A stretch of 64,000 bases of DNA. Origin: Collinsella tanakaei. GTDB taxonomy: Bacteria > Actinomycetota > Coriobacteriia > Coriobacteriales > Coriobacteriaceae. The stretch is taken from positions 101,932 through 165,931 of the forward strand of contig NZ_JACJMB010000002.1 of the NCBI RefSeq assembly GCF_016902615.1. The letters are read 5' to 3'. This document shows positions 40,774 through 49,894 of this stretch, in pieces (positions within the stretch are counted from its first letter, which is position 1; each line of letters opens with the position of its first letter). The notes under the pieces are model-generated. The model was given only the letters and a program-made list of their open reading frames with translations. It searched no databases and had not been told where the DNA came from. The translations under genes were made by a program, and so were the position numbers.

Positions 40774-43700
40774 ATGGCCCAGACGATTGGCGAACTCATC
40801 ACCCGCAGGTTCACCGCGGCGCTCGACGAACCCGAATATGCGGGCAAGACCGTCTACGACCTGTTCGAGTGGACGACGCGCGATGTCCATCTGACTGATT
40901 ACAAAACCGGCAAGGTCCTGTGCGATATGCACGACCTGGAATTTCCGGCGCGGTATTCGCAAAACGCCGTCGACATCGTCGCGTCGAAGTACTTCCGCCG
41001 TGCCGGCGTGCCCGGATGCGGCCACGAGACCTCGATGCGCCAGGTGGCGCACCGCATGGTCGACTTCTGGGTCGCTGCCCTCATCGACGAGGGCATGGTG
41101 GAGGAGGGCGAGCAGACGCAGATTCTCTACGACGAGCTCGTCTACATGATCTTGGACCAGCGCTTCGCCCCGAACTCCCCCCAGTGGTTCAACACCGGCC
41201 TCGAGCGTGCCTACGGTATCCACGGCGAGCCGCAGGGCATGTACTACGTGGACCCCGAGACCGGCGAGGTTGTGGAGTCATCCGACCAGTACACGCGTAC
41301 GCAGGCGAGCGCCTGCTTCATCGTGTCGGTGGAAGACAAGCTGCTCGGCGAGCACTCCATTTCCGATGAGTTCGTGACCGAGACGAAGCTCTTCAAGGGT
41401 GGCTCGGGTACGGGCTCGAACTTCTCGGCGCTTCGTGCCGAGGGCGAGAAGCTCTCGGGCGGCGGCGTGTCGAGCGGCGTCATGAGCTTTCTGCGCGGCC
41501 TCGACCGCAACGCCGACGCCATCAAGAGCGGAGGCACCACGCGTCGCGCTGCCAAGATGGTGTGCCTGGATATCAACCACCCCGATATCGAGAAGTTCAT
41601 CACGTGGAAGGCGCGCGAGGAGGGCAAAGCGCTCGCCCTCATGAAGATGGGTTATGACGGCGACATCAACGGCGAGGCCTACGCCACCGTGTCGGGTCAG
41701 AACTCCAACAACTCGCTGCGCATCGACAACGAGTTCATGAAGAAGGTCGACAACCTGCAGGACGACCCGGACGCGACCTACCGCCTGCGCGGCCGTGTGG
41801 ACCCGGCGAAGGACGAGGACGTGTCCGTCGCGCACATCTGGGACGTCTTCAACGAGAGCGCCTGGCGCTGCGCCGACCCCGCGCCGCAGTTCTCCGATAC
41901 GTTCAACGAGTGGCACACCTGTCCGGCGGGCGAGGACGGCCAGGTCGGCGCGCCCTACAACCGTCTGAACTCCACGAACCCCTGCGGCGAGTACGCCTTC
42001 TTGGACGATTCGAGCTGCAACCTGGGCTCCATCAACATCTACCGCTTCTTCGACCCCGCAACGGGCGCGTTCGATGTCGAGGGCTACGAGCACGCCATCG
42101 ATATCGCGCAGCTCGCGCTCGAGGCGTCCATCGCGTGGGGGCAGTTCCCCACGAAGGACATCGCGCGGCGCACCTACCGTTTCCGCGCCACCGGCCTCGG
42201 TATCTCGAACCTCGCGAGCCTCCTCATGGCGAGCGGCATCCCCTACGATTCGCCCGAGGCGCGCGCCCTGGCGGCTGCGATCGTGGGCACGCTCACAGGC
42301 CGCAGCTACGCGGTGTCCGCCCTCATGGCCCACAAGGTGGGGGCATTCGATTGCTTCGAGCTCAACCGCCCCTACATGATGCGCGTCATCCGCAACCACG
42401 CGCGCGTGGCCGGTGCCCGCGACGATGCCTACGAGAACCTGACGGTGCAGCCGCCCTCGGTCGATCTCGGGCTGCTCGAGCAGGTGGGTGCGCACGACCT
42501 CGCCGAGGCGCTCGTCTCGTCGTGGCAGGAGGCCGAGCGCCTCGGCGAGGCGTACGGCTATCGCAACGCGCAGGTGACCGTCATGGCGCCTACGGGCACC
42601 ATCTCGTTTGCCATGGACTGCGGCGCCACGTCCATCGAGCCGTTCTTCAGCCACATGATCTACAAGAAGCTCTCGGGTGGCGGCTTCATGACGATTGCGA
42701 ACCCGGTGATCGGCGACGCGCTGCGCCATCTCGGCTATTCCGAGGATGAGGTGGCCGATGTGCTCGCCTACGTCCAGGCGACCGATGAGGCCGGCATGAT
42801 CGTGGACGGCAAGATCGAGGGCGCCCCGCACCTGCGCGACGAGCACCTGGCGATCTTCGACACCGCGAACACCTGCGGCACGGGCGAGCGCTACATCGAT
42901 CCGCGCGGCCACGTCCTCATGGTCGCCGCCATGACCCCGCTCATCTCCGGCGCCATCTCCAAGACCGTGAACCTGCCGGGTACGGCCACCGTCCAGGACT
43001 TCAAGGACGTGGTCATGCTCGCATGGAAGACGGGCTGCAAGGGCATCACGCTCTATCGCGACGGCTCGAAGAACGCCCAGCCGCTGAACACCTCGCTGGC
43101 GGAGGATACGGGTGAGAAGGATCTGGGCGAGCTCTCCTACGCCGCGCTGCTCGACTATGCGCGCGACGCCCAAAAGCAGCTTGCCACGGCGCACCAGCCG
43201 GCGCAGCGCCGCCGCATCATGGGTATCCGCAGCGGGCATACCCACTTGGCGCAGATCGACGGCGTGAAGATCTACACGACGGTCAACCGCAACGAGGAGG
43301 GTGATATCTCCGAGCTGTTCGTGACGACGGACCGTGAGGGCACGACCATCATGGGCCTGCTCAACTCGCTGTCCAAGACCATCTCGGTGATGCTGCAGTA
43401 CGGCATCCCTGCCGAGCGCATCTCCAAGATGCTCCGTGGTCAGATGTACGAGCCCTATGGCTTCGTGCAGAGCCACCCGTATATCAAGTACGTGAACTCC
43501 ATCTCCGACCTGATCTCGAAGGTCATCGACATCGAGTTGGGCGATTTCACGCGCGTGCAGGTGAAGCCCGAGGGCTGGGCCCAGGTGGCGGGCGCGGTGC
43601 CGGCACCGGCCGCCGCGGCGCCTGCTGTGGACGATCCGCTGTTCGACGACGAGCCCGCGGTGAGCGAGGCCGAGCGCGAACGTCTGACCGCCGCCAAGCA

Positions 43701-43908
43701 GGATGAGCTGCTGGAGGAGACCGGCGCCTTCGACAGCGGCGACCGCTACACCGCGGCATTCGTGAACGAGGCGGTGCACGATACCGCCATTCATGGCGAG
43801 CGCCTGTACGACGGCAGCATCTGCCCCAATTGCGGCAGCTCCCGCATGGTGCAAAACGGCACATGCAAGGTGTGTATGGACTGCGGCACCACCACGGGCT
43901 GCAGCTGA
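40774..43908 (+). CDS. nrdJ: Vitamin B12-dependent (class II) ribonucleoside-diphosphate reductase
   Basis: 1044 residues from the ATG at 40774 (GAGGT upstream). It reduces ribonucleotides to deoxyribonucleotides using adenosylcobalamin. The N-terminal catalytic barrel has FAPNSPQWFNTGL, KGGSGTGSNFS, NSTNPCGEYAFLDDSSCNLG (active-site Cys) and MAPTGTISFAMDCGATSIEP. Residues ~810-910 form a TSCPD domain (HTHLAQIDGVKIYTTVNRNE). After an Ala/Pro linker the tail has CPNCG and CKVCMDCG Cys pairs, likely a zinc or redox-relay motif. Paired NrdR boxes upstream indicate repression when dATP is plentiful. Confidence 0.97.
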   Translation: MAQTIGELITRRFTAALDEPEYAGKTVYDLFEWTTRDVHLTDYKTGKVLCDMHDLEFPARYSQNAVDIVASKYFRRAGVPGCGHETSMRQVAHRMVDFWVAALIDEGMVEEGEQTQILYDELVYMILDQRFAPNSPQWFNTGLERAYGIHGEPQGMYYVDPETGEVVESSDQYTRTQASACFIVSVEDKLLGEHSISDEFVTETKLFKGGSGTGSNFSALRAEGEKLSGGGVSSGVMSFLRGLDRNADAIKSGGTTRRAAKMVCLDINHPDIEKFITWKAREEGKALALMKMGYDGDINGEAYATVSGQNSNNSLRIDNEFMKKVDNLQDDPDATYRLRGRVDPAKDEDVSVAHIWDVFNESAWRCADPAPQFSDTFNEWHTCPAGEDGQVGAPYNRLNSTNPCGEYAFLDDSSCNLGSINIYRFFDPATGAFDVEGYEHAIDIAQLALEASIAWGQFPTKDIARRTYRFRATGLGISNLASLLMASGIPYDSPEARALAAAIVGTLTGRSYAVSALMAHKVGAFDCFELNRPYMMRVIRNHARVAGARDDAYENLTVQPPSVDLGLLEQVGAHDLAEALVSSWQEAERLGEAYGYRNAQVTVMAPTGTISFAMDCGATSIEPFFSHMIYKKLSGGGFMTIANPVIGDALRHLGYSEDEVADVLAYVQATDEAGMIVDGKIEGAPHLRDEHLAIFDTANTCGTGERYIDPRGHVLMVAAMTPLISGAISKTVNLPGTATVQDFKDVVMLAWKTGCKGITLYRDGSKNAQPLNTSLAEDTGEKDLGELSYAALLDYARDAQKQLATAHQPAQRRRIMGIRSGHTHLAQIDGVKIYTTVNRNEEGDISELFVTTDREGTTIMGLLNSLSKTISVMLQYGIPAERISKMLRGQMYEPYGFVQSHPYIKYVNSISDLISKVIDIELGDFTRVQVKPEGWAQVAGAVPAPAAAAPAVDDPLFDDEPAVSEAERERLTAAKQDELLEETGAFDSGDRYTAAFVNEAVHDTAIHGERLYDGSICPNCGSSRMVQNGTCKVCMDCGTTTGCS

Positions 43909-43967
43909 TAAGGAGGCCGCTCGGGAGTGCTTGAGCGAGCCTGACGGCGATCGACGCTGATACGTGA

Positions 43968-44002
43968 CGCGGGCGGGTCCCTTGAGCTGGGGCCCGTCCG
44001 CG
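43968..44002 (+). terminator. Hairpin downstream of nrdJ
   Basis: CGCGGGCGGGTCCC (43968-43981) pairs with GGGCCCGTCCGCG (43990-44002) with small mismatches. Only a short T-containing tail (GTTCGTT) follows. Confidence 0.55.
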
Positions 44003-44040
44003 TTCGTTGCGTCTGGGCGGCGTCTTCTCACACAAAAGCA

Positions 44041-44099
44041 ACGAACTTGCCGAACATTTCACTAAGAGGGCCCCTTAGTGAAGCGTTCGGCAAGTTCGT
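44041..44099. repeat. 59-bp hairpin element, copy 1 (26-7-26)
   Basis: The 26-base left arm (44041-44066, beginning ACGAACTTGCCG) pairs with the right arm (44074-44099, ending CGGCAAGTTCGT) with two adjacent mismatches, around the loop AGGGCCC. It lies between the convergent nrdJ and MBL-fold genes. Copy 2 is at 51736-51794. Confidence 0.85.
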
Positions 44100-44149
44100 C
44101 TTCGTCGCGAGCGGCCGTGCGGCGCTTGATTGCCTGTGCTGTGGCGTCC

Positions 44150-44800
44150 CTAGAGCTTGAGGACCACCTGGATGTTCGGGTCCACCTCGGCGGCAAAAGC
44201 CTCGCCGTCGCCCGGGCTGCCGGCGACGGTGCCGTAGTGGGTGGGGATGGCCACGCGCGGCGCGATGGTGTCGATGAGCGTGGCCGCCTGGTGCGGGTCC
44301 ATCGTGTACGTGCCGCCGACGGGAACGAGTGCGATATCGCACGCGATCGCCGAGTTATCGGGGTTCTGGTCGGTATCGCCTGCGACGTAGATGCGCGAGC
44401 CGTCGACATCGAGCACGTAGCCGACCCATCCGTTTGCCTTCGGGTGGAATCCGAGCCGTTCGGTCTCGACGTTGTAGGCAGGTACGACCTCGACGGTGAT
44501 CTCGGCGAGCTCGAGGTGGTCTCCCGCGCTCACGAGTCGGTAGGAAAGATCCGCTTTCGGTGCCTCGTCAGTCATTGACGCTGGTGCCACCAGCTGGGTC
44601 GTCCCCTTCGCCACGCGGGCGATATCTGCGGGCGAGAAGTGATCGAAGTGCGCATGAGTCACGAGGACGAAGTCGGCGTCATGCGGCTCATCGGCGATGT
44701 CGTACGGGTCGAGGTACACGACGGTGCCCGCATCGCTTTGGATGCGGATGGCGCTGTGCGTGAGGACGCGGATGTTGTCGAGATTGAACGTATTCGCCAT
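44150..44800 (-). CDS. UPF0173-type metallo-beta-lactamase-fold hydrolase
   Basis: 216 residues from the ATG at 44800 (AGGGG upstream). The metal-binding motif THAHFDHFSP (HxHxDH) is near residue 49, with further ligands at VAGDTDQN and PTHYGTVAG. The length and NLDNIRVLTHSAIRI start fit the YtkL/UPF0173 group of metal-dependent hydrolases, whose substrate is generally unknown. It is monocistronic and convergent with nrdJ. Confidence 0.88.
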   Translation of the reverse strand: MANTFNLDNIRVLTHSAIRIQSDAGTVVYLDPYDIADEPHDADFVLVTHAHFDHFSPADIARVAKGTTQLVAPASMTDEAPKADLSYRLVSAGDHLELAEITVEVVPAYNVETERLGFHPKANGWVGYVLDVDGSRIYVAGDTDQNPDNSAIACDIALVPVGGTYTMDPHQAATLIDTIAPRVAIPTHYGTVAGSPGDGEAFAAEVDPNIQVVLKL

Positions 44801-45035
44801 AGATGCCCCTTTCGCGAAAGCTCGATACGACGGGCGCCGCAGTGCCCTGAGGGATGCCCGGATCGGCGTACTCCCAGCTCTAAATGTACCCATCGCAATC
44901 AAGACAGGGGCTCATGGCGGCAAAACGTCTGAAGCCTTTACATGAGGGCGGCGTGGTGTAGGCCATGCAGCCCGCGGGGTGTGTGCTGAGCGTGTCGGGT
45001 CCCATACAAGTGGGGCGCTCTGCACGCGGAACCCC

Positions 45036-45713
45036 TTATGCCTCCAGTTTGCGCCAGGCGAGATAGGAATACGCGCCGGCGAACGCGGTCGCGCCCAGGA
45101 TCGAGACGAGCATCACCCAGAACGTGATGGTGGGAGCGACGGACGAGAAAAGCGCGGCCACAAGCGTTGCCATACCGGCGATCACGAATGCGGGGCCCGA
45201 CGCGCGGTGCGTGCGGCGCCAGACCTCCTCGCTTGCCAGCGTCCAGGGCGTACGGATACCGAAGGTGAAGTTCGGCTTGATGCGCGGCAGGTAGTTGCCC
45301 AGCCCGATGAACAGCACGCCGAAGAACCCGAAGAGCAGCGTGTTCAGGAGGGTTCCGTTGGTCGAGAGGTATCCCCATACAGTGAGCGGGCCCATCCAGC
45401 TGACAGCCATCATGAACAGGGTGATGACGGCCGCGAAGGTGCGGTAGATGCCGGTGAAGCGGTCGAAATTGCGCCGCTTCGGGTCGATGCGCGGGACGAT
45501 GAACAGCACGATGAGCAGGATTGCTGGCATGACCGCCAGCGCGATGGAGTTTTCCTTGCTGCTCCACTCGTCCACGCCGTCGAGGCCCCAGTGGCTGGGC
45601 ATCTGATCGGGCATGCTGGGCAGCAGCGCGACATATGCGACGATGTTGGCGATGGCGGCAAGCGCGAGCACTGCCCAGAACACGAGCTCGCCTGTCGAAA
45701 GCCTGCGTTTCAC
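45036..45713 (-). CDS. SdpI-like integral membrane protein (DUF1648)
   Basis: 225 residues with six TM segments. The N-terminal DUF1648 signature MPSHWGLDGVDEWSSK is near residue 38, and the SdpI-type motif NFTFGIRTPWTLASEEVWRR is in the second half. In Bacillus, SdpI gives immunity to the SdpC killing peptide and sequesters the SdpR repressor. It starts with GTG at 45713, one base after the stop of the ArsR-type gene, so the two are cotranslated. No toxin gene is in the window. Confidence 0.9.
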   Translation of the reverse strand: MKRRLSTGELVFWAVLALAAIANIVAYVALLPSMPDQMPSHWGLDGVDEWSSKENSIALAVMPAILLIVLFIVPRIDPKRRNFDRFTGIYRTFAAVITLFMMAVSWMGPLTVWGYLSTNGTLLNTLLFGFFGVLFIGLGNYLPRIKPNFTFGIRTPWTLASEEVWRRTHRASGPAFVIAGMATLVAALFSSVAPTITFWVMLVSILGATAFAGAYSYLAWRKLEA

Positions 45714-45714
45714 G

Positions 45715-45981
45715 TTATTGCTCCTTGTCCGTCAGGTTGTAGAACCATGCGATAATGCCCTGCAGCACAGTGGTCTCCAAGCTGTACACGATATTGCGAC
45801 CATGGCGCTCGGAGCTCACGAGCCCCGCCTCGCGTAGCACGTCCAGGTGATGTGAGAGCGTGGCCTTGGTCATGTCGAAGTGCGCGCCGATCTCGCCTGC
45901 CGTCAGGTCGCCTTTGCCCAGCAGTTCGAGAATCTTCCTGCGCGTAGGGTCGGAAAGCGCCTTGAATCCATCTCCCGCCAT
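45715..45981 (-). CDS. ArsR-family repressor, SdpR-like
   Basis: 88 residues. A winged helix-turn-helix with FKALSDPTRRKILELLGKGD, LTAGEIGAHFDMTKATLSHH and LREAGLVSSERHGRNIVYSL. There are no metal-binding Cys clusters, consistent with the SdpR/autorepressor type. The start is the ATG at 45981, eight bases after AAGGAG; the GTG two codons earlier is too close to the RBS. It is first in a two-gene unit with the SdpI-like gene. Confidence 0.92.
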   Translation of the reverse strand: MAGDGFKALSDPTRRKILELLGKGDLTAGEIGAHFDMTKATLSHHLDVLREAGLVSSERHGRNIVYSLETTVLQGIIAWFYNLTDKEQ

Positions 45982-46003
45982 GGTCACCTCTCCTTCAGGG
46001 CGA

Positions 46004-46049
46004 AGTATACCCTAACAATTAGATAGATGTCGAACTATTTTAGATGTCG
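46004..46049 (-). promoter_or_regulatory. Promoter and direct repeats controlling the sdpRI-like pair
   Basis: On the minus strand, -10 TATACT (46009-46004) has TCGACA eighteen bases upstream as -35. The nonamer TAGATGTCG (plus strand) occurs at 46024-46032 and 46041-46049, 17 bp apart and over the -35. These are candidate SdpR-type binding sites. Confidence 0.6.
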
Positions 46050-46156
46050 GATGCGACCGGCGCCAACCGCCTGAGCCGTTGGCCGGAGCTGAGGGCCGGC
46101 ATCTGGGCGACCTGCTACGCTAGTGCCATCGCTTGCACATCGTCAGGGGAGGGCAC

Positions 46157-47308
46157 ATGGAGTATCGCGAACTCGGCCGCACCGGACTTGCGGTCAGCGA
46201 GATCGGTTTCGGTGGCGAATGGATGGACGGCACGCCAGAGGAGGCGCGTGCGGTGGTTGAGCGCGCGCATGCGGCCGGCATCAACGTCCTCGACGTATGG
46301 ATGCCCGATCCGACGCGTCGTTCCAACCTGGGCGACGCCCTACATGACCTGGGCATTCGCGACCAGTGGGTCATCCAGGGGCACCTGGGTTCCACGTGGC
46401 GGGATGGCCAGTACGTGCGCACGCGCGACCTCGACCAGGTGAAGCCCGCCTTCGAGGACCTGCTCGCGCGCTTCCACACCGACTACATGGACCTCGGCAT
46501 GATCCACTACGTGGACAAGGTCGAGGAGTTCGCCCAGATCATGGACGGCCCCTTCATCGAGTACGCGCGCGAGCTGCATGCGGCGGGAAGCATCAGACAT
46601 ATCGGCCTGTCGACGCACAATCCGCAGGTGGCGAAGCTTGCCGCCTCCTGCCCTGAGATCGGGATGATCCTCTTCTCCGTGAACCCGGCCTTCGACATGA
46701 TGCCCGCCACCGAGAACCTTGACGACCTGTTCGGCGAGGCTGGTGAGCAGAGCGCGACGGACGGCATGACGCCGGAGCGCGCGGAGCTCTACGCGCTGTG
46801 CGAGGAGACGGGCACGGGCATCACCGTCATGAAGGGCTACATGGGAGGGCGCCTCTTCGACGCCAAGACCTCGCCGTTCGGTGTGGCGCTCACGCCCGTG
46901 CAGTGCCTCCACTACGCGCTGACGCGCCCGGCGGTGGCGAGCGTAATGGTGGGTTTCACGACGCCCGACCATGTGGACGCCGCGGTCGCCTATGAGACCG
47001 CAAGCGCGCAGGAGCGCGACTACGCGCTCGTGCTGGCGGGCGCCCCGCGCCATGCGTACGTGGGTCAGTGCACCTACTGCGGCCACTGCGCGCCCTGCCC
47101 GCGCGGCATCGACATCGCGAGCGTCAACAAGTTCTTTGACCTCGCGACCATGTACGACGAGGTGCCCGATTCGCTGCGCGAGCACTATCGCGCCCTCGGC
47201 GCCACGGCGAAAGACTGCGTGGCCTGCCGGGCGTGCGAGGGCCGCTGCCCGTTCGGTGTGAAGATTGCCGACAAGATGGCGAAGGCGGCGGAGCTGTTCG
47301 GCTGCTAG
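46157..47308 (+). CDS. Aldo/keto reductase with C-terminal 4Fe-4S cluster domain
   Basis: 383 residues. The AKR barrel occupies ~1-280 (MEYRELGRTGLAVSEIGFGG, catalytic-region NVLDVWMPDP, GLSTHNP, GITVMKGYMGG). The C-terminal ~90 residues carry CTYCGHCAPCPRGIDI and CVACRACEGRCPFGV, two [4Fe-4S]-type Cys sets. Such ferredoxin-like AKRs are common in anaerobes and their substrates are mostly unknown. The usual Tyr/Lys catalytic pair is not obvious in the N-terminal part. GGGGAGGG upstream supports the ATG at 46157. It is monocistronic with a terminator. Confidence 0.88.
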   Translation: MEYRELGRTGLAVSEIGFGGEWMDGTPEEARAVVERAHAAGINVLDVWMPDPTRRSNLGDALHDLGIRDQWVIQGHLGSTWRDGQYVRTRDLDQVKPAFEDLLARFHTDYMDLGMIHYVDKVEEFAQIMDGPFIEYARELHAAGSIRHIGLSTHNPQVAKLAASCPEIGMILFSVNPAFDMMPATENLDDLFGEAGEQSATDGMTPERAELYALCEETGTGITVMKGYMGGRLFDAKTSPFGVALTPVQCLHYALTRPAVASVMVGFTTPDHVDAAVAYETASAQERDYALVLAGAPRHAYVGQCTYCGHCAPCPRGIDIASVNKFFDLATMYDEVPDSLREHYRALGATAKDCVACRACEGRCPFGVKIADKMAKAAELFGC

Positions 47309-47346
47309 CGCTGCGCTGACCAGGCCATTTGAAATCCAGGCATGAT

Positions 47347-47382
47347 AAGAGCCGCTCCAAGACGGGGCGGCTCTTCGGTTTT
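47347..47382 (+). terminator. Terminator of the aldo/keto reductase gene
   Basis: AAGAGCCGCTCC (47347-47358) pairs with GGGGCGGCTCTT (47364-47375, one mismatch), followed by CGGTTTTG. Confidence 0.8.
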
Positions 47383-47398
47383 GTGGTGTGCAGGTCGC

Positions 47399-47920
47399 TT
47401 AAACGATGCGGTAGACGTAGTCGTCCTTGCGGGGCGCCGCCTCGGGTTCGGGGCCGTCCGCGTAGCCGAGGATGCAGTTGCCGATGCCCTCGTACTCGCT
47501 GGCATCGATGCCCAGCTCGGCGAGGATTGCCGCGCCCTCAGGCGTCTCGAACTCCTCCTTGGCGCGGTGGATCCAGCAGCTTCCGAGCCCCAGCTCATGG
47601 GCGGCGTTCAGGAGGTTGCCCATCACGAGGCTTCCGTCGTAGACGCGGGTGGGGACGTCCTTGCGGGCGAGCACCACGAGCACGACGGGCGCTCCGTAGA
47701 AGGGGTCGTCCTCGGCGTCCATAACCGCTGCGTTAATCTTCGCGAGCCGGTCGCGCACCTCCTTGTTCGTGATGGCGACGATGATGGGGGACTGGCGCCC
47801 CATGCCGGTGGGCGCGAAGGTCCCCGCCTCGAGAATCCGGTCGATCAACTCGGCGGGCACGGCGTCGGGCTTGTAGGCGCGGACGCTGCGGCGGGTCTTC
47901 AGGGCATCAAGAGTGTTCAT
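47399..47920 (-). CDS. Nitroreductase-family FMN oxidoreductase
   Basis: 173 residues from the ATG at 47920 with GGAGG upstream. Typical features: TRRSVRAYKPDAVP (FMN phosphate contact), AGTFAPTGMGRQSPIIV, YDGSLVMGNLLNAAHELGLGSCWI and the C-terminal GYADGPEPEAAPRK. It is a cytoplasmic NAD(P)H-dependent reductase of nitroaromatics, quinones or flavin-like substrates; the physiological substrate is unknown. It is convergent with the aldo/keto reductase gene. Confidence 0.9.
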   Translation of the reverse strand: MNTLDALKTRRSVRAYKPDAVPAELIDRILEAGTFAPTGMGRQSPIIVAITNKEVRDRLAKINAAVMDAEDDPFYGAPVVLVVLARKDVPTRVYDGSLVMGNLLNAAHELGLGSCWIHRAKEEFETPEGAAILAELGIDASEYEGIGNCILGYADGPEPEAAPRKDDYVYRIV

Positions 47921-47995
47921 AGGCTGCCTCCTTTGGGTTGACGTTCCTGTTGTACCCATAGCAATGGTGACAAATCGACAGGTCTTTGCGGTATG

Positions 47996-48033
47996 AAAAC
48001 GCCGAGCGCTGGGGAACTTCCGGCACTCGGCGT
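47996..48033 (-). terminator. Terminator of the dnaK operon
   Basis: On the minus strand, ACGCCGAG (48033-48026) pairs with CTCGGCGT (48006-47999) and is followed by a TTTT run. Confidence 0.75.
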
Positions 48034-48070
48034 ACGTGTCGTCTATCGACAAATACGGCGTTGCTGCGCG

Positions 48071-49849
48071 CTAGTGGTCCTGGTCCTCCGAGGCGACCTC
48101 GATCACGTGGGCGCCCACGCGCTCGAGGTCCTCGGTGGCGGCGATGAGCGCCTGGATGTCGTCATCGGCCATCTTGCCGGGGCGCTTGCGCAGGTAACGG
48201 GAGACCTGCGCCACGCTTGCCTTGACGCGCTTCTTCTCGTCGCGATCGATGCGCTTGCCGGCGCGCGAGAGCGCCGCCTCGACGGTCGCCACCTGGCGGC
48301 GCGCGTTCTCCACGGCACCGGCGTTCTTGGCGCGCACGGCGTCCTCGGCAGCGTACTGCTCGGCGTCGCGGATGGCGGCGTCGATCTCCTCATCGGACAT
48401 GCGCCCCGAGTCGGTGATGGTGATGGACTGCTCGTTGCCGGTCTTCAGGTCCTTGGCGGACACGGTCAGGATGCCGTTGGCGTCGATGTCGAACGTGACC
48501 TCGATCTGCGGCACGCCGGCGAGCGCGCGCTTGATGCCGCCGAGCTTGAACTTGCCGAGCGACTTGTTGTCCTTCGCCATGGGGCGCTCGCCCTGCAGGA
48601 CGTTGATCTCGACGTTCGTCTGGAAGGCAGAAGCGGTGGTGAAGACCTGCGAGTAGTGCGTGGGCAGCGTCGTGTTGCGGTCGATGACGCGGGTGGCGAC
48701 GCCGCCGACGGTCTCGATGGCGAGCGACAGGGGCGTGACGTCGAGCAGCAGGATCTCGTTGTACGGCGCGAGGCCCTGGTTGGCGGTCTCGAGTGTGTTC
48801 GCCTGGATGGCCGCGCCGAGCGCCACGCACTCGTCGGGGTTGATGGAGTTCGACGGCTCGCGGCCGGTAAGGGAGCGGACGTGCTCGACGACGGCGGGCA
48901 TGCGCGTCGAGCCGCCGACGAGTAGCACACAGCCGAGCTCCGAGGCGGCGATGCCGGCGTCGTCGAGGGCACGGATGACGGGCGCGCTCGTGCGCTCGAT
49001 CAGATCGTGCGTCATGCGCTCGAACTCCGAGCGGGTCACCGTGACGTTCATGTGCAGCGGAGCGTTGCCGCTCTGCATGAGAAACGGCAGGTTGACCGTC
49101 GTGCTCTGCGCGCTGGAGAGCTCGCACTTGGCCTGGCGGGCCGCCTCGCGCACGCGCTGGAGCGCCGAGGCGTCGCGGCGCACGTCGACATGGTTCTCCT
49201 GCTCGAAGACCTGTATCAGATGGTCCACGAGGCGCTCGTCGAAGTCGTCGCCGCCCAGGTGGTTGTCGCCCGAGGTCGCGAGCACCTCGATCACGCCCTC
49301 GCCGATCTCGATGATCGACACGTCGAACGTGCCGCCGCCCAAGTCGTAGACCATGACCTTCTGGGGCGTGCCGTTGTCGAGGCCGTAGGCGAGTGCGGCG
49401 CTCGTGGGCTCGTTGATGATGCGCAGGACGTCGAGTCCGGCGATGCGCCCGGCGTCCTTGGTCGCCTGTCGCTGCGTGTCGTTGAAGTAGGCGGGCACGG
49501 TGATGACGGCTTTATCCACCGCCTGGCCCAGATAGGCCTCGGCGTCCTTCTTCATCTGGCGCAAGATCATGGCCGAGAGCTCCTGGGGCGAGAAGGTCTT
49601 GCCGTCCGCGCTCGCGCGCCAGTCGGTACCCATGTGGCGCTTGACCGACGAGAACGTCTGGTCGGGAGCGATTGCCTGGCGGCGGAGGGCCGGCGTGCCC
49701 ACGAGGCGCTCGCCGTCGTTGGTGAACGAGATGACGCTCGGCGTCGTGCGCTCACCGAGCGCATTGGGGATGACGGTGGGGCGGCCGCCTTCGACGGTCG
49801 CGACGCAGCTGTTGGTGGTTCCGAGGTCGATGCCGATGGTTGCTGCCAT
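48071..49849 (-). CDS. dnaK: DnaK-type Hsp70 chaperone (DUF5685-linked)
   Basis: 592 residues. The nucleotide-binding domain starts [19 protein letters not shown], with [30 protein letters not shown] and [14 protein letters not shown]. The substrate-binding domain has [19 protein letters not shown] and [11 protein letters not shown]. The helical lid is shortened and the tail lacks the EEVKDK-type motif of the main DnaK. No grpE, hrcA or CIRCE element is nearby, so this is probably a second, specialised Hsp70. It is the last gene of an operon with a J-protein and a DUF5685 protein. Confidence 0.93.
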   Translation of the reverse strand: MAATIGIDLGTTNSCVATVEGGRPTVIPNALGERTTPSVISFTNDGERLVGTPALRRQAIAPDQTFSSVKRHMGTDWRASADGKTFSPQELSAMILRQMKKDAEAYLGQAVDKAVITVPAYFNDTQRQATKDAGRIAGLDVLRIINEPTSAALAYGLDNGTPQKVMVYDLGGGTFDVSIIEIGEGVIEVLATSGDNHLGGDDFDERLVDHLIQVFEQENHVDVRRDASALQRVREAARQAKCELSSAQSTTVNLPFLMQSGNAPLHMNVTVTRSEFERMTHDLIERTSAPVIRALDDAGIAASELGCVLLVGGSTRMPAVVEHVRSLTGREPSNSINPDECVALGAAIQANTLETANQGLAPYNEILLLDVTPLSLAIETVGGVATRVIDRNTTLPTHYSQVFTTASAFQTNVEINVLQGERPMAKDNKSLGKFKLGGIKRALAGVPQIEVTFDIDANGILTVSAKDLKTGNEQSITITDSGRMSDEEIDAAIRDAEQYAAEDAVRAKNAGAVENARRQVATVEAALSRAGKRIDRDEKKRVKASVAQVSRYLRKRPGKMADDDIQALIAATEDLERVGAHVIEVASEDQDH

Positions 49850-49894
49850 GTTCGATGCTCCTTTGTCGATGGTGCGGGGTGCGCCTTGTGCTGC

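Noticed and set aside
41278..44031. A 917-codon open frame antisense to nrdJ
   Set aside because: It is an Arg/His/Val-rich shadow translation caused by codon bias; nrdJ on the other strand is beyond doubt.
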